Source: JAIBJN01 sp963802795 (GTDB lineage: Bacteria; Actinomycetota; Thermoleophilia; Gaiellales; Gaiellaceae). Taken from it: 64,000 bases of DNA. Shown here one piece after another: positions 35,096 through 43,150 of the stretch. The stretch is taken from positions 124,001-188,000 of the forward strand of contig CAWDJV010000003.1 of the NCBI GenBank assembly GCA_963802795.1, in the 5' to 3' direction. The notes under the pieces are model-generated. The model saw only the letters and a program-made list of their open reading frames with translations. It was not told where the DNA came from and searched no databases. A program made the translations under genes and the position numbers. Each line of letters opens with the position of its first letter. Position 1 is the first letter of the stretch.

Positions 35096-35877
35096 TGACG
35101 GCTCGTCAGCTCGTTCTCGATGCGCGCGGTGTACTTCTCGTATTCGAGCGTGTCGACCGCGAACTGGATGATCCGCTCCTGCCCGTGGAACGGATACTTG
35201 CGCCAGACGTCGACGTGGCGATTCTCGATCTCGATCAGGTTGTAGCAGGGCCTCGTCTTGCCCCGGAGGCGGAGCGACGAGACCGTCCCTGCGTTGACGA
35301 CGAAGAGGTTCTCGAGCCGCCAGGCATACGGGACGTGCTTGTGCCCCGAGAGGACGAGGTTGACGCCGCAGTGCTGGAGCACCTCGAGGGCGTCCCCGGC
35401 GTCGTAGACGATGTTCCTCTCCCGTCCGGTTCCGGGCACCGGGAGGAGATGATGGTGGAGGACGAAGACCCGGAAGTCCGCCGGCGCCGAGAACTGCTCC
35501 TCGATCCACCGGTAGTTCCCTCGCCCGATGACGCCGTGGTCGAGATCGGGCTCGGAGGAGTCGACCGCGACCACCGTGACGCCGCCCTCGTGGACGACGC
35601 ACGTGCGCTGGCCGAAGAGCTCCTCGAAATGGATGTAGCCGACGTTGCGCGAGTCGTGGTTTCCCGGCACGACCACGAGCCGATCGCATTCGATGCGGTC
35701 GAGGTAGGCCTTCGCCTCGGCATATTCCTGCTGGAACCCGAAGGTGGTGAGGTCTCCGGAGCAGACCACCACGTTGGGCTCGAGCTCGTTGATCTCCATG
35801 ACCGCCCGGTCGGCCAGGTTCGGCACGAAGTACGGAGAGCCGCAATGAAGGTCGGAGAAGTGAGCGATCCGGAACAT
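35092..35877 (-). CDS. Calcineurin-type metallophosphoesterase
   Basis: 261 aa. All five metal-site motifs: FSDLHCG (D8/H10), VVCSGDLT, VVPGNHDSRN, VFVLHHHLLP and LSGHKHVPY. Class III phosphodiesterase-like (CpdA/GpdQ relatives) with two metals. First gene of the five-gene operon and coupled to the cyclic-diphosphoglycerate synthetase by a four-base overlap, so a phosphodiesterase that reopens cyclic 2,3-diphosphoglycerate is an attractive but untested guess. Confidence 0.92.
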   Translation of the reverse strand: MFRIAHFSDLHCGSPYFVPNLADRAVMEINELEPNVVVCSGDLTTFGFQQEYAEAKAYLDRIECDRLVVVPGNHDSRNVGYIHFEELFGQRTCVVHEGGVTVVAVDSSEPDLDHGVIGRGNYRWIEEQFSAPADFRVFVLHHHLLPVPGTGRERNIVYDAGDALEVLQHCGVNLVLSGHKHVPYAWRLENLFVVNAGTVSSLRLRGKTRPCYNLIEIENRHVDVWRKYPFHGQERIIQFAVDTLEYEKYTARIENELTSRQ

Positions 35878-35929
35878 CGAGAGCGTCCGAGCAGAGTTTA
35901 GATAGCGTCGCTCGCTTTCAGCTCGCTCC

Positions 35930-36039
35930 CGCGGGGGAAACCATGTTTCCCCCGCGAGCCCCCTTCTTCGATTCCGTGAGGGAACCTCCCGGTTCCCTCA
36001 CACACCCTCCACCCGCCCCTGAGCCGCGAGCCGGCTCAG
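35930..36039. repeat. Three consecutive perfect hairpins in a divergent intergenic region
   Basis: Hairpin 1: 12-bp arms 35930-35941 and 35945-35956 (CGCGGGGGAAAC, loop CAT). Hairpin 2: 11-bp arms 35976-35986 and 35991-36001 (GTGAGGGAACC, loop TCCC). Hairpin 3: 7-bp arms 36019-36025 and 36033-36039. They lie between two genes transcribed away from each other (starts at 35877 and 36077), so they are not terminators of either flanking gene. They may be a dispersed repeat element, a small RNA or a regulator. Confidence 0.7.
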
Positions 36040-36076
36040 AGGCGCCGTCCGGCCTTACTGCTACGTTTTCCGAAGA

Positions 36077-36436
36077 ATGCGCCTAGAAAGCGGCGATTTC
36101 CAGGCAGATTCCGGGACCATCTTCGCCAACGAGGCCGAGGTCGAGTGCGCGCGTCTGCTCGACTACTACGGGATCCGCTGGGAGTACGAGCCACACTCGT
36201 TCCCGCTCGAGACCGACGTCGACGGGCGCGTGATCGAGGCGTTCACGCCTGACTTCTTCCTTCCCGACCAGGAGCTCTACCTCGAGGTGACGGTGATGAA
36301 GCAGTCGCTCGTGACCCGGAAGAACCGCAAGATCCGGAAGTTCCGCGAGCGCTATCCCGACATCAAGGTCAAGCTCTTCACACGGCGCGACTTCGAGCGC
36401 CTGGATCAGAAATACGGCCTGAACCTCGTTACGTAG
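36077..36436 (+). CDS. PD-(D/E)xK-like hypothetical protein
   Basis: 119 aa. FANEAEVECARLLDYYGIRW gives a glutamate on helix 1, and EAFTPDFFLPDQELYLEVTV gives the TPDF...ExT strand pair of the restriction-endonuclease-like fold; the usual final Lys (ExK) is replaced (EVTV), with MKQSLVTRKNRKIRKF just after. It may therefore be an inactive or altered nuclease fold. Positioned 53 bases before the start assigned to hpt, same strand. A TACGTT -10 box lies nine bases before the ATG. Confidence 0.7.
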   Translation: MRLESGDFQADSGTIFANEAEVECARLLDYYGIRWEYEPHSFPLETDVDGRVIEAFTPDFFLPDQELYLEVTVMKQSLVTRKNRKIRKFRERYPDIKVKLFTRRDFERLDQKYGLNLVT

Positions 36437-36489
36437 AGAGCGACCGCCCCGGGGACGTCTACCTCTCCCGGGACGAGCTGCGGTCGCGC

Positions 36490-36966
36490 GTGAGCGGGCT
36501 GGGCGAGGAGATCGCACGCGACTACGCCGCTCGCGACCTCGTGCTCGTCACGGTTCTCAAGGGGGCCTTCCTCTTCGCCGCCGACCTCGCGCGCGCGATC
36601 GCAATCCCGCACGCGATGGATTTTCTCGTGCTGGCGGGCTACGGCGGAGCCCTGGGCGGGCGCACGCGAATCCGGCTCATCAAGGATCTCGACATGCCGA
36701 TCGCCGGTCGCGACGTTCTCCTCGTCGAGAACGTGGTCGACACCGGCCTCACCCTCAACTACGTCGTCCGGACGCTCGCCCTCCGCGACCCGCGGGACAT
36801 CGCCGTCTGCACGCTCCTCGACCGCCCCTACCGGCGCCTCGTGGACGACCTCCCGATGCGCTACGTCGGGTTCACCGTTCCCGACCAGTTCTTCGTCGGC
36901 TACGGCTTCCACCTGAACGAGCGCTTCCGCGGGCTCCCCGACGTCCACGTCGTCGAGCGCGCCTAA
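36490..36966 (+). CDS. hpt: Hypoxanthine phosphoribosyltransferase (start uncertain)
   Basis: Purine salvage: hypoxanthine/guanine plus PRPP to IMP/GMP. VLVTVLKGAFLFAADLARAI, then VLLVENVVDTGLTLNYVVRT (the PRPP loop, usually EDIVDTGxT; here ENVVDTGLT) and VGYGFHLNERFRGLPDV. From GTG 36490 it is 158 aa, about 20 short. In the same frame upstream, VYLSRDELRSRVSGLGEEIA matches the family N-terminus back to about 36433 but there is no ATG, GTG or TTG; the codon at the expected start is GTA. Either a sequence error at the start codon or a truncated start. Confidence 0.85.
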   Translation: MSGLGEEIARDYAARDLVLVTVLKGAFLFAADLARAIAIPHAMDFLVLAGYGGALGGRTRIRLIKDLDMPIAGRDVLLVENVVDTGLTLNYVVRTLALRDPRDIAVCTLLDRPYRRLVDDLPMRYVGFTVPDQFFVGYGFHLNERFRGLPDVHVVERA

Positions 36967-36981
36967 CAGCGCGGCGTCCTC

Positions 36982-38226
36982 CTACAGGTAGCCCATCGGG
37001 TCCACGGCCGACCCGTTGACGCGCACCTCGAAGTGGAGGTGGTTGCCGGTGCAGCTTCCGGTACAGCCGACGGCGCCGATCACCGTGCCCTGGGAGACGG
37101 AGCCGCCGCCCACGGAGATCGACGACTGGTGCCCATAGGCCGTCGCGACGCCGTTCCCGTGGTCGATGATGACCATGTTGCCGTAGCCGCCCATCACGCC
37201 GGCGAAGATGACCGTGCCGGCCGCGGCTGCCCTGATCGGGGTGCCCGCCGGCGCGGAGATGTCGATGCCCTCGTGCATGCGGCCCCAGCGGAAGCCGAAG
37301 CCGCTGGTGACGACCCCGCTCACGGGCCAGATGAACCCGCTCGCCGACACTCCGCTGCCGGTCGAGCCTTCACCACCACCGCTGCTGCTGCTCTGGCTCT
37401 GGGCCGCGGCGGCCGCCGCAGCGCGGGCCTGCGCAGCGCGGATCTGCGCCGCAATCGAGGCGCTGGCAGCCTGCATCGCGTCCAGGTCCTCCTCTGCCTC
37501 GTGCCTCTCCTCACGGACGCCTGCAAGCATGGACTGCTGCTCGGCCCTGGCGGCGGCCAGGGCGTTTTGCTGGGCGACGAGAGCCTCGCGCGCGGCGATC
37601 TGCTCGTTCGTCTTCTGCTCGAGCGCGGCGGTCTCGTCCGCCACTTTCTCCTTGGTCACCTTCGTCTTGGCCCTCGCGACCCTCATCTCGTCCCGCAGGC
37701 GGTGGATCTCGTCGGAGATCGCTCGATCCTGCTCGCCGATCGATCTGGAGTACTCGAGCTGGTCGAGCAGCGCGCCGAGGCTCTCCACCTGGAGGAGGAG
37801 CCCGAAGGAATCGGTCTCCTCGCTCTGGTAGAGCTGGACGAGCCGCTGGTCGAGCTGCTGTTGTGCGAGCACGTACTGGCGCTTGAGGTGCTCGAGGTCT
37901 TGCGTCTGCTCGTCGAAGCGCGCCTCCAGCTTCGCGAGTCGCGCACGGATCGCGGCGAGATCGGCTTCGAGCTCGGCGATCAGCGCCGTCAGCGAGTCGA
38001 TGTCGCCGCTGAGAGAGTCGATGCGCTGGCCGGCCGCCTCGATCTCGGAGGTCAGCGCTCCCTCCTGCGCCCTCGCGTCCGCGATCTCGCCACGGAGCCC
38101 GGACATGCTCCGGTTGAGCTCGTCCTGCCGGTCGTAGAGCGACTGCGAGAGCGCCGCGGGCACGCCCAGCACGAGGACCGCCCCGAGGACCGGGCCGAGA
38201 AGTCGGATGAGGCGAGCGGCAGGCAC
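36982..38226 (-). CDS. Secreted M23-family murein endopeptidase with coiled coil (EnvC-like)
   Basis: 414 aa from GTG 38226, which puts a signal peptide first (VPAARLIRLLGPVLGAVLVLGVPAALS); the longest frame starts at 38334 with sequence unlike a leader. A long coiled coil (about 30-260; QTQDLEHLKRQYVLAQQQLD, LRDEMRVARAKTKVTKEKVA) is followed by a Ser/Gly linker and the LytM/M23 domain: GFGFRWGRMHEGIDISAPAG (first zinc His/Asp) and NHLHFEVRVNG. Cleaves peptidoglycan crosslinks or activates amidases, probably at division. Convergent with hpt (15-base gap). Confidence 0.92.
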   Translation of the reverse strand: MPAARLIRLLGPVLGAVLVLGVPAALSQSLYDRQDELNRSMSGLRGEIADARAQEGALTSEIEAAGQRIDSLSGDIDSLTALIAELEADLAAIRARLAKLEARFDEQTQDLEHLKRQYVLAQQQLDQRLVQLYQSEETDSFGLLLQVESLGALLDQLEYSRSIGEQDRAISDEIHRLRDEMRVARAKTKVTKEKVADETAALEQKTNEQIAAREALVAQQNALAAARAEQQSMLAGVREERHEAEEDLDAMQAASASIAAQIRAAQARAAAAAAAQSQSSSSGGGEGSTGSGVSASGFIWPVSGVVTSGFGFRWGRMHEGIDISAPAGTPIRAAAAGTVIFAGVMGGYGNMVIIDHGNGVATAYGHQSSISVGGGSVSQGTVIGAVGCTGSCTGNHLHFEVRVNGSAVDPMGYL

Positions 38227-38359
38227 CTGGGCGATTTTCGGCGGGCGGGAGGTCGGTCCTGCGCCTCCCGCCGGGTGTCGACTGTCTCGAAGGGGCAGTT
38301 TGTAGCACGTCCACCGGTCGGCGTGCTGCGACAAATGCCTGGAAACCGACTCTAAGAGC

Positions 38360-39142
38360 TCAGGATTTCTCGGCTCGAGACGGTCGCCGGCGCCTCGTCT
38401 CCGGCGCGGGTGGGTGGACCGGCTCGGCCGGCGGAGTCTCCGGAGAGGGCTCCGGCGTCGGCTCGGGGAAGGGCTCGGGAACGCGCGCAGGCTCCGGCGG
38501 CGCGCCCTCGTCGGGCGGTGGGTACGGCTCGGGAATGCGGGCCGGCTCCGGCGGCGTCTCGAGCGTGGGCGAGGGAGCCGCCTGCCCGGCGACGGTCCGC
38601 ACCCGCTCGTCGATCGTCCGCACGAGACCCGCGATCTCGATCTCCTTGGCCTCGATGCGTGCGGCCACGTCGTCCACGAAAGCGCGCGCCGCGTCGGCGG
38701 CGGAGGTGTCCCCGGCGTGCGTCGCGCGGCCGAGCTCGTGGTAGCCGCGGCTTCGCTCCGCGTTGAGCTCGGCCAGCTCGCGGCGGGCCCTGAAGAGCTC
38801 GAGCTGGCCGCGCGAGCGTGCTCTGAGGCGTGCGCGCTGGGCGGAAAGCCGCGACCAAGCGCCCGTGACGGCGGGTCGGGCCGCGCGTCGGCCCGCCTCC
38901 CACCGGACGAAGAAAACGGCTCCGGCGAGGAGGAGGGTGAGCGTCCCCCAAACCCAGAGCCCCAGTCCCACCAGCAGGGCTCCGGCCGCAGCGAGGACGA
39001 GGGCGACGGCGAGCAGCAGATCCGGCGGCCAGAGGCTCGAAGCCCGCCCGGGCGGGGGGCTCAGAGCGGTTCCGCACTCCATGCAGAAGCGGCTCCCCGC
39101 GGGAACGCGCGATCCGCAGCTTGTGCACTCAACCGTGGACAT
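38360..39142 (-). CDS. Zinc-ribbon membrane protein with Pro-rich tail
   Basis: 260 aa. Zinc ribbon CTSCGSRVPAGSRFCMECG at residues 6-24, two membrane helices (LLLAVALVLAAAGALLVGLG and WGTLTLLLAGAVFFV, about 47-82), a charged helical segment (LELFRARRELAELNAERSRG) and a tail of repeated P-E-P units (EPARIPEPYPPPDEG, EPARVPEPFPEPTPEPSPET). Its start overlaps the end of the ccmI-like gene by 14 bases, so it is co-transcribed with the ccm genes. Unknown role; third zinc-ribbon membrane protein in the window. Confidence 0.75.
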   Translation of the reverse strand: MSTVECTSCGSRVPAGSRFCMECGTALSPPPGRASSLWPPDLLLAVALVLAAAGALLVGLGLWVWGTLTLLLAGAVFFVRWEAGRRAARPAVTGAWSRLSAQRARLRARSRGQLELFRARRELAELNAERSRGYHELGRATHAGDTSAADAARAFVDDVAARIEAKEIEIAGLVRTIDERVRTVAGQAAPSPTLETPPEPARIPEPYPPPDEGAPPEPARVPEPFPEPTPEPSPETPPAEPVHPPAPETRRRRPSRAEKS

Positions 39143-39464
39143 CGGCTTTCAGTTCTTCCCTCTTCGGGCCAAGCTCATGCTCGAGAGCCCGCAGCGCTTC
39201 CCCGGCCTGCCGACGCAGCGGGGCGACGAGCTCCCGGTAGTCCTCGTCCGAGACCTTACCCGTGCGGTGGTCGAACTCGAGCTCCTTCAGGGCCGCCAGG
39301 GCGCGGTCGCGCTCCTCGAGCAGCCGCCGGCGGGCTTCCTCCTCCGGCGACGGGACGACGAGACCGTCTCCGCCCCGCCGGGCCGGGCGGAGGAGCGGGC
39401 GGGCGACGAACAGCACGCAGAGCACGGTGAGCAGCGCGGCCAGCGTGAGGGCGAGGGTCTCCAT
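39129..39464 (-). CDS. CcmI-like cytochrome c biogenesis protein (short)
   Basis: 111 aa. One N-terminal membrane helix (LALTLAALLTVLCVLFVARP) then RRLLEERDRALAALKELEFD and GKVSDEDYRELVAPLRRQAG, the CcmI-type segment that follows the membrane anchor. The TPR domain of proteobacterial CcmI is absent. CcmI-like proteins hold apocytochrome c for the haem lyase. Sits six bases after ccmF. Confidence 0.75.
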   Translation of the reverse strand: METLALTLAALLTVLCVLFVARPLLRPARRGGDGLVVPSPEEEARRRLLEERDRALAALKELEFDHRTGKVSDEDYRELVAPLRRQAGEALRALEHELGPKREELKADVHG

Positions 39465-39470
39465 GACGGA

Positions 39471-41465
39471 CTACGCGCGCGCGAGGGCGCCTTCGTGCGC
39501 GAAACGCTCCGCGAGCCGGCGCTGCTCGCGCGCGTCGGGCCACATCGCGACGACGGAGCCGAGCACGAAGACGAGGCCGGCGAGCCAGATGAGGTTGACG
39601 AGGGGATTCACGATCGCCTTCAGGTAGACGGAGCCGTCCGCATTGAACTGGTCGGCGATGACGAAGAGATCCTCGCCGCGCAGCCAGTCGGTGCGGATTC
39701 CCACCTCGTTCGAGGTCTGCTGCTCGGCGAAGTAGCTGTTCTTGCCGGCCTCCATCGTCCCCACGCGGTCGCCGCCGCGGTCGACGGCGAGCTGCGCGCG
39801 CACCTCCTGGGCGTTCGCGCCCCGCTCCGTGACGGAGCCGCCGTAGGCGACCGTGTAGTCGCCCACGGTCAGCGACTCGCCTGGGTCGAGGCGCGCCTCG
39901 CGCGTGGTCGAGAAGCCGCCGATCCCGATCGCCCCCACGAGGAGGAGCACGATCGCGGCATGGACGACGTAGCCGCCGTAGCGACGCCGATTCCTGCCCA
40001 CGAGGCCGGCGAACGCGCCCCACCAGCTGCCCGCGCCGATCGACTTCCGCGCCCGTGTGCCCCGCACGAACTCGAGCACGATCACACTCATGACGAAGGC
40101 GGCCAGCGTGTAGCCGATCAGCCCGGCCGGGCTCGATCCCGCACCGGCGAGAAGCAGCCCGGTGCCGGCGACGAGCGCGATTCCGGCCGGCAGGGCGAGC
40201 TGGGCGCCCAGGGAGCGGAGCGTGGCGCGGCGCCAGGCGACGACCGGCCCGATCCCCATGAGGAGCACCAGTGGAAGGCCGAACACGATCGCGAAGAAGT
40301 CGTAGTAAGGCGCCCCCACCGAAACGGCGACACCCCGAACCGCCTCGGAGACGAGCGGGTAGATGACGCCCCAGAGGATCGTGAGTGCCAGGGCGACGAG
40401 AAAGAGGTTGTTGTAGAGGAAGGCAGCCTCGCGCGACACGAGCGACTCGAGGCGGGTGCGCGAGCGGAGCACGGAAATCCTCGAGAGCACGAGCGCGATC
40501 GAGAACGCGGCCACCACGGCGATGAAGCCGAGGAAGAAGGGGCCGATCGACGACTGCGTGAAGCTGTGGATCGAGCTGACCACGCCGCTCCGAGTCAGGA
40601 ACGTGCCGAAGAGCGACAGCGCGAAGGCCCCGGCGACGAGGACGACGTTCCAGACGCGGAGCATGTCCTTCTTCTCCTGCACCATCACCGAGTGCAGGAA
40701 GGCGGTGGCGACGAGCCACGGCATGAGGGCCGCGTTCTCGACCGGGTCCCAGGCGTACCAGCCGCCCCAGCCGACCTCTTCGTAGGCCCACTTCGCGCCG
40801 AGCAGGACGCCGAAGCCGAGAAACGTCCAGGCCCCCAGCGTCCAGCGGCGCGTCGCCACGATCCAGCGCTCGTCGGCCCGGCGCGACATGAGCGCCGCCA
40901 TCGCGAATGCGTACGGGATCGTCAGGCCCACGTAGCCCAGGTAGAGCATCGGCGGGTGGGCGATCATGTAGGGGTTCTGGAGGCTCGGGTTCATGCCGGC
41001 GCCGTCCGCCGGCGCCGCCTGGGTCTCGAAGGGGCTCGCGACGCCGACGAGCAGGAACGCGAAGAACACGGCCACACCAGCGACGATCGGCACCGTCCAG
41101 GGCAGGACCTCGCGAACGAGCCGCCGGTTGAGCGCCACGGCCGCCGAGGCCGAGCCGGTGAGCACGAGCAGCCAGAGGAGGAGAGAGCCCGCCTGGCCGC
41201 TCCAGAAGGCCGCGAGCGTGTAGCCGATGGGGAGCTCCCTGCTCGTCGAGCGGGCCACGTACTCGAGGGAGAAGTCGCGGCCGGCGAGCGCAACGAGCAG
41301 GACGAGGGCCGCGACGCCCGTGGCGGCGAAGGCGGCGAAGAGCGCGTTCGTGGCCGAGTCGAGGAGGCGCCGGCGACCCCGGAGCGCCGCATAGCCGCCC
41401 ACGAGGGCCGCGTAGAGGACGAGGCCGAGGGCTGCGAGCAGCGCGGCGCGGCCGAGCTCTGGCAT
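39471..41465 (-). CDS. ccmF: Cytochrome c haem lyase CcmF
   Basis: 664 aa with about 13-15 membrane helices. The tryptophan-rich haem-binding motif is WGGWYAWDPVENAALMPW (about residues 230-247), with conserved histidines in IAHPPMLYLGYVG and SIHSFTQSSIGPFFLGF. Joins haem to apocytochrome with CcmE and CcmI. A periplasmic loop near the end (RLDPGESLTVGDYTVAYGGS) matches CcmF. System I (Ccm) haem maturation is less usual in actinobacteria, most of which use CcsA/ResB. Confidence 0.93.
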   Translation of the reverse strand: MPELGRAALLAALGLVLYAALVGGYAALRGRRRLLDSATNALFAAFAATGVAALVLLVALAGRDFSLEYVARSTSRELPIGYTLAAFWSGQAGSLLLWLLVLTGSASAAVALNRRLVREVLPWTVPIVAGVAVFFAFLLVGVASPFETQAAPADGAGMNPSLQNPYMIAHPPMLYLGYVGLTIPYAFAMAALMSRRADERWIVATRRWTLGAWTFLGFGVLLGAKWAYEEVGWGGWYAWDPVENAALMPWLVATAFLHSVMVQEKKDMLRVWNVVLVAGAFALSLFGTFLTRSGVVSSIHSFTQSSIGPFFLGFIAVVAAFSIALVLSRISVLRSRTRLESLVSREAAFLYNNLFLVALALTILWGVIYPLVSEAVRGVAVSVGAPYYDFFAIVFGLPLVLLMGIGPVVAWRRATLRSLGAQLALPAGIALVAGTGLLLAGAGSSPAGLIGYTLAAFVMSVIVLEFVRGTRARKSIGAGSWWGAFAGLVGRNRRRYGGYVVHAAIVLLLVGAIGIGGFSTTREARLDPGESLTVGDYTVAYGGSVTERGANAQEVRAQLAVDRGGDRVGTMEAGKNSYFAEQQTSNEVGIRTDWLRGEDLFVIADQFNADGSVYLKAIVNPLVNLIWLAGLVFVLGSVVAMWPDAREQRRLAERFAHEGALARA

Positions 41466-41486
41466 CTTAGATCGCCGGGAGGGGCA

Positions 41487-41873
41487 TTAGTCCTCCGGGG
41501 CGTACTTCGACGGGCATTTCGTGACGAGCGAGTCCTTCTTCGCCACGAACGTGCCGTTCTCGAGCTCGCCCTTCACGTAGACCTCCCGTCCGACCTTGAA
41601 CAGGTCGGGCACGGAGCCCGTGTACACCACCGGGACGCTGGCGTCCCCCTCGATGTCCCGAAGCGTGAAGGTGAGCCCGGAGCCGCGCGCGTCGCCCTCC
41701 ACGGGGGCGACGACGATGCCCGCGAGCCCTACCTCGCCGGTCTGTCCGGCGAGCTCGCTCGGCTGCAGGGAGGCCGTGCCCCCGGCCAGGCTCGTCCAGA
41801 TCAGGAAGACCGCCAGCACCGCCGCGATCGAGAGCGCGACCACGAGGCGCACCGGGTTGCGGCGCCTTGCCAC
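41487..41873 (-). CDS. ccmE: Haem chaperone CcmE, CxxxY variant
   Basis: 128 aa: N-terminal helix (VRLVVALSIAAVLAVFLIWT), then the beta-barrel (LTFTLRDIEGDASVPVVYTG, PDLFKVGREVYVKGELENGT, FVAKKDSLVTKCPSKYAPED). In Escherichia coli CcmE haem binds covalently to His in HxxxY; here the place is Cys in KCPSKY. The Cys form is known from Desulfovibrio and archaea and marks a variant pathway. First gene of the ccmE-ccmF-ccmI run; ccmA, B, C and D are not in the window. Confidence 0.9.
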   Translation of the reverse strand: MARRRNPVRLVVALSIAAVLAVFLIWTSLAGGTASLQPSELAGQTGEVGLAGIVVAPVEGDARGSGLTFTLRDIEGDASVPVVYTGSVPDLFKVGREVYVKGELENGTFVAKKDSLVTKCPSKYAPED

Positions 41874-41903
41874 GCAATCGAGTCTAGCGGCGGCTCGCCG
41901 CGG

Positions 41904-42143
41904 CTACTCGGAGATGTGGGTCGGCTTCCGCTCGGGAATGCGGTAGCCGTGGTCGCGACAGAGGCTTCCCGGCGCATCCTCCGTGAGGGCGTCGCAATAG
42001 CCCTTTCCGTACGCCGCGCGTATGAACGCGGCGACCACGTCGAGGTTCCAGTCGGTGATGCCGCAGGCCTCCGCCCACAGGTCGGCGATGCGGAGGTCGA
42101 TGTCCAGCTCGAGGAGCTCGATCCGGGAAGGTCGCTTGGCCAT
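41904..42143 (-). CDS. Small conserved hypothetical protein
   Basis: 79 aa. IELLELDIDLRIADLWAEAC and DWNLDVVAAFIRAAYGKGYC form two helices, followed by two cysteines in a short knuckle (GYCDALTEDAPGSLCRDHGY). Possible metal site CxxxxxxxxxxCxxH. It lies 30 bases upstream of ccmE on the same strand, so may belong to that transcript. No family function known to me. Confidence 0.7.
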   Translation of the reverse strand: MAKRPSRIELLELDIDLRIADLWAEACGITDWNLDVVAAFIRAAYGKGYCDALTEDAPGSLCRDHGYRIPERKPTHISE

Positions 42144-42186
42144 GGTCTGACCGTAGCCGGTAGATCGGACGGCACGGCCGGTGCGC

Positions 42187-43053
42187 TCAGGAGCGAGAAC
42201 GAGGGCTCCGCGAGCCTTTCGTCGCGCCCGCCGGTGTGGAACCGAGCAGGATCGCCTTGATCGCCTGGTGGCTCTGCTCGTCGGGCGATTCCGAGATCAC
42301 GGTCGCCGGGCGATCGAAGCGCTTCAGGGCCTCCGCGAGAGGCTCGGCCCGAAGCGTCCCATCGCCGTACGGGAGGTGTTTGGTCTCGTTTCGATTGGCG
42401 TAGGCAATTGCCGAGAAGTGGATATGGAACGGCGCGTCCGGCTCGAGAACGTCGTCGGCCACGGCGAGGACGCCGGCGAAGGAATCGGCGTCGGTGAAGG
42501 CGCCGTCGGTGACGGCGTGCAGGTGGGCGAAGTCGAGCACCGGCCGCACCCACTCGAACCGAGCCGCGAGCCAGAACACGTCCTCGGCGGTCCCGAGCTC
42601 GCGCACGCGGCCCATGATCTCGGCTCCGAAGGGGACCCCGCGGCCTTTCCCCTCGAGCCGCTCGCGCAGCGCCGAGAGATCCTCCGCGACCGCCTCGAGG
42701 GCGGCCTCCCGGGCCCGCCCGAGCAGGAAGCCCGGGTGGACGACGACGAGCTCGGCACCGCAGGCCACCGCCACGCCCGCGGAGTGGTCGAGCATGCCGA
42801 AAGCGCGCTTTCGCTTCTGGTCGTCGCCCTCGAGGTGGCCGGGGAACGCCGGGATCGGAGCGTGCACCGAGAGCGCGATGCCCGCCGCGCTCGCGAGCTC
42901 GCCGAAGCGCTCCGCCCACGGATAGTCCATCCAGAAGCCGCCCTCGAAGTCGATCTCGCACGCCGTGTAGCCGCGCTCGACCAGCAAGTCGATCGCAGCC
43001 TCCGGGCTCTCCCGGCTCGGAACCCGAGCCACTCCGAAGCGCGTGGCGGCCAC
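42187..43053 (-). CDS. TIM-barrel AP-endonuclease-2-like protein (endonuclease IV family)
   Basis: 288 aa. Barrel signatures VHAPIPAFPGHLEGDDQKRK, GAELVVVHPGFLLGR, VPFGAEIMGRVRELGT, WVRPVLDFAHLHAV and PFHIHFSAIAY; the H, E, D, H and H metal ligands of the Nfo/xylose-isomerase-like fold are in place. Nfo cuts DNA at abasic sites; related sugar isomerases share the fold. The HPGF, EIMG and DFAHLHA motifs favour endonuclease IV. Isolated gene between small loci. Confidence 0.82.
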   Translation of the reverse strand: MAATRFGVARVPSRESPEAAIDLLVERGYTACEIDFEGGFWMDYPWAERFGELASAAGIALSVHAPIPAFPGHLEGDDQKRKRAFGMLDHSAGVAVACGAELVVVHPGFLLGRAREAALEAVAEDLSALRERLEGKGRGVPFGAEIMGRVRELGTAEDVFWLAARFEWVRPVLDFAHLHAVTDGAFTDADSFAGVLAVADDVLEPDAPFHIHFSAIAYANRNETKHLPYGDGTLRAEPLAEALKRFDRPATVISESPDEQSHQAIKAILLGSTPAGATKGSRSPRSRS

Positions 43054-43150
43054 GTCGTGAAGCGTATGTCCCCGACCGCTGACCTAGGTAACCGGCCGCA
43101 GACTGGCGATTGGGTCAGCCGTTCGCCCGGACGAACTGCCCGCCGCGTAG

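Noticed and set aside
35930..36001. Possible tRNA because of GGTTCC and stacked stems
   Set aside because: Stem lengths and loop sizes do not fit a cloverleaf; they are simple hairpins.
38227..38340. Region upstream of the M23 peptidase considered as a c-di-AMP (ydaO) riboswitch
   Set aside because: Such riboswitches often precede wall hydrolases in actinobacteria, but I could not find the ydaO core sequence.
38763..42260. 1165-aa open frame on the plus strand
   Set aside because: Antisense to the zinc-ribbon, ccmI-like, ccmF and ccmE genes; composition of a shadow frame.
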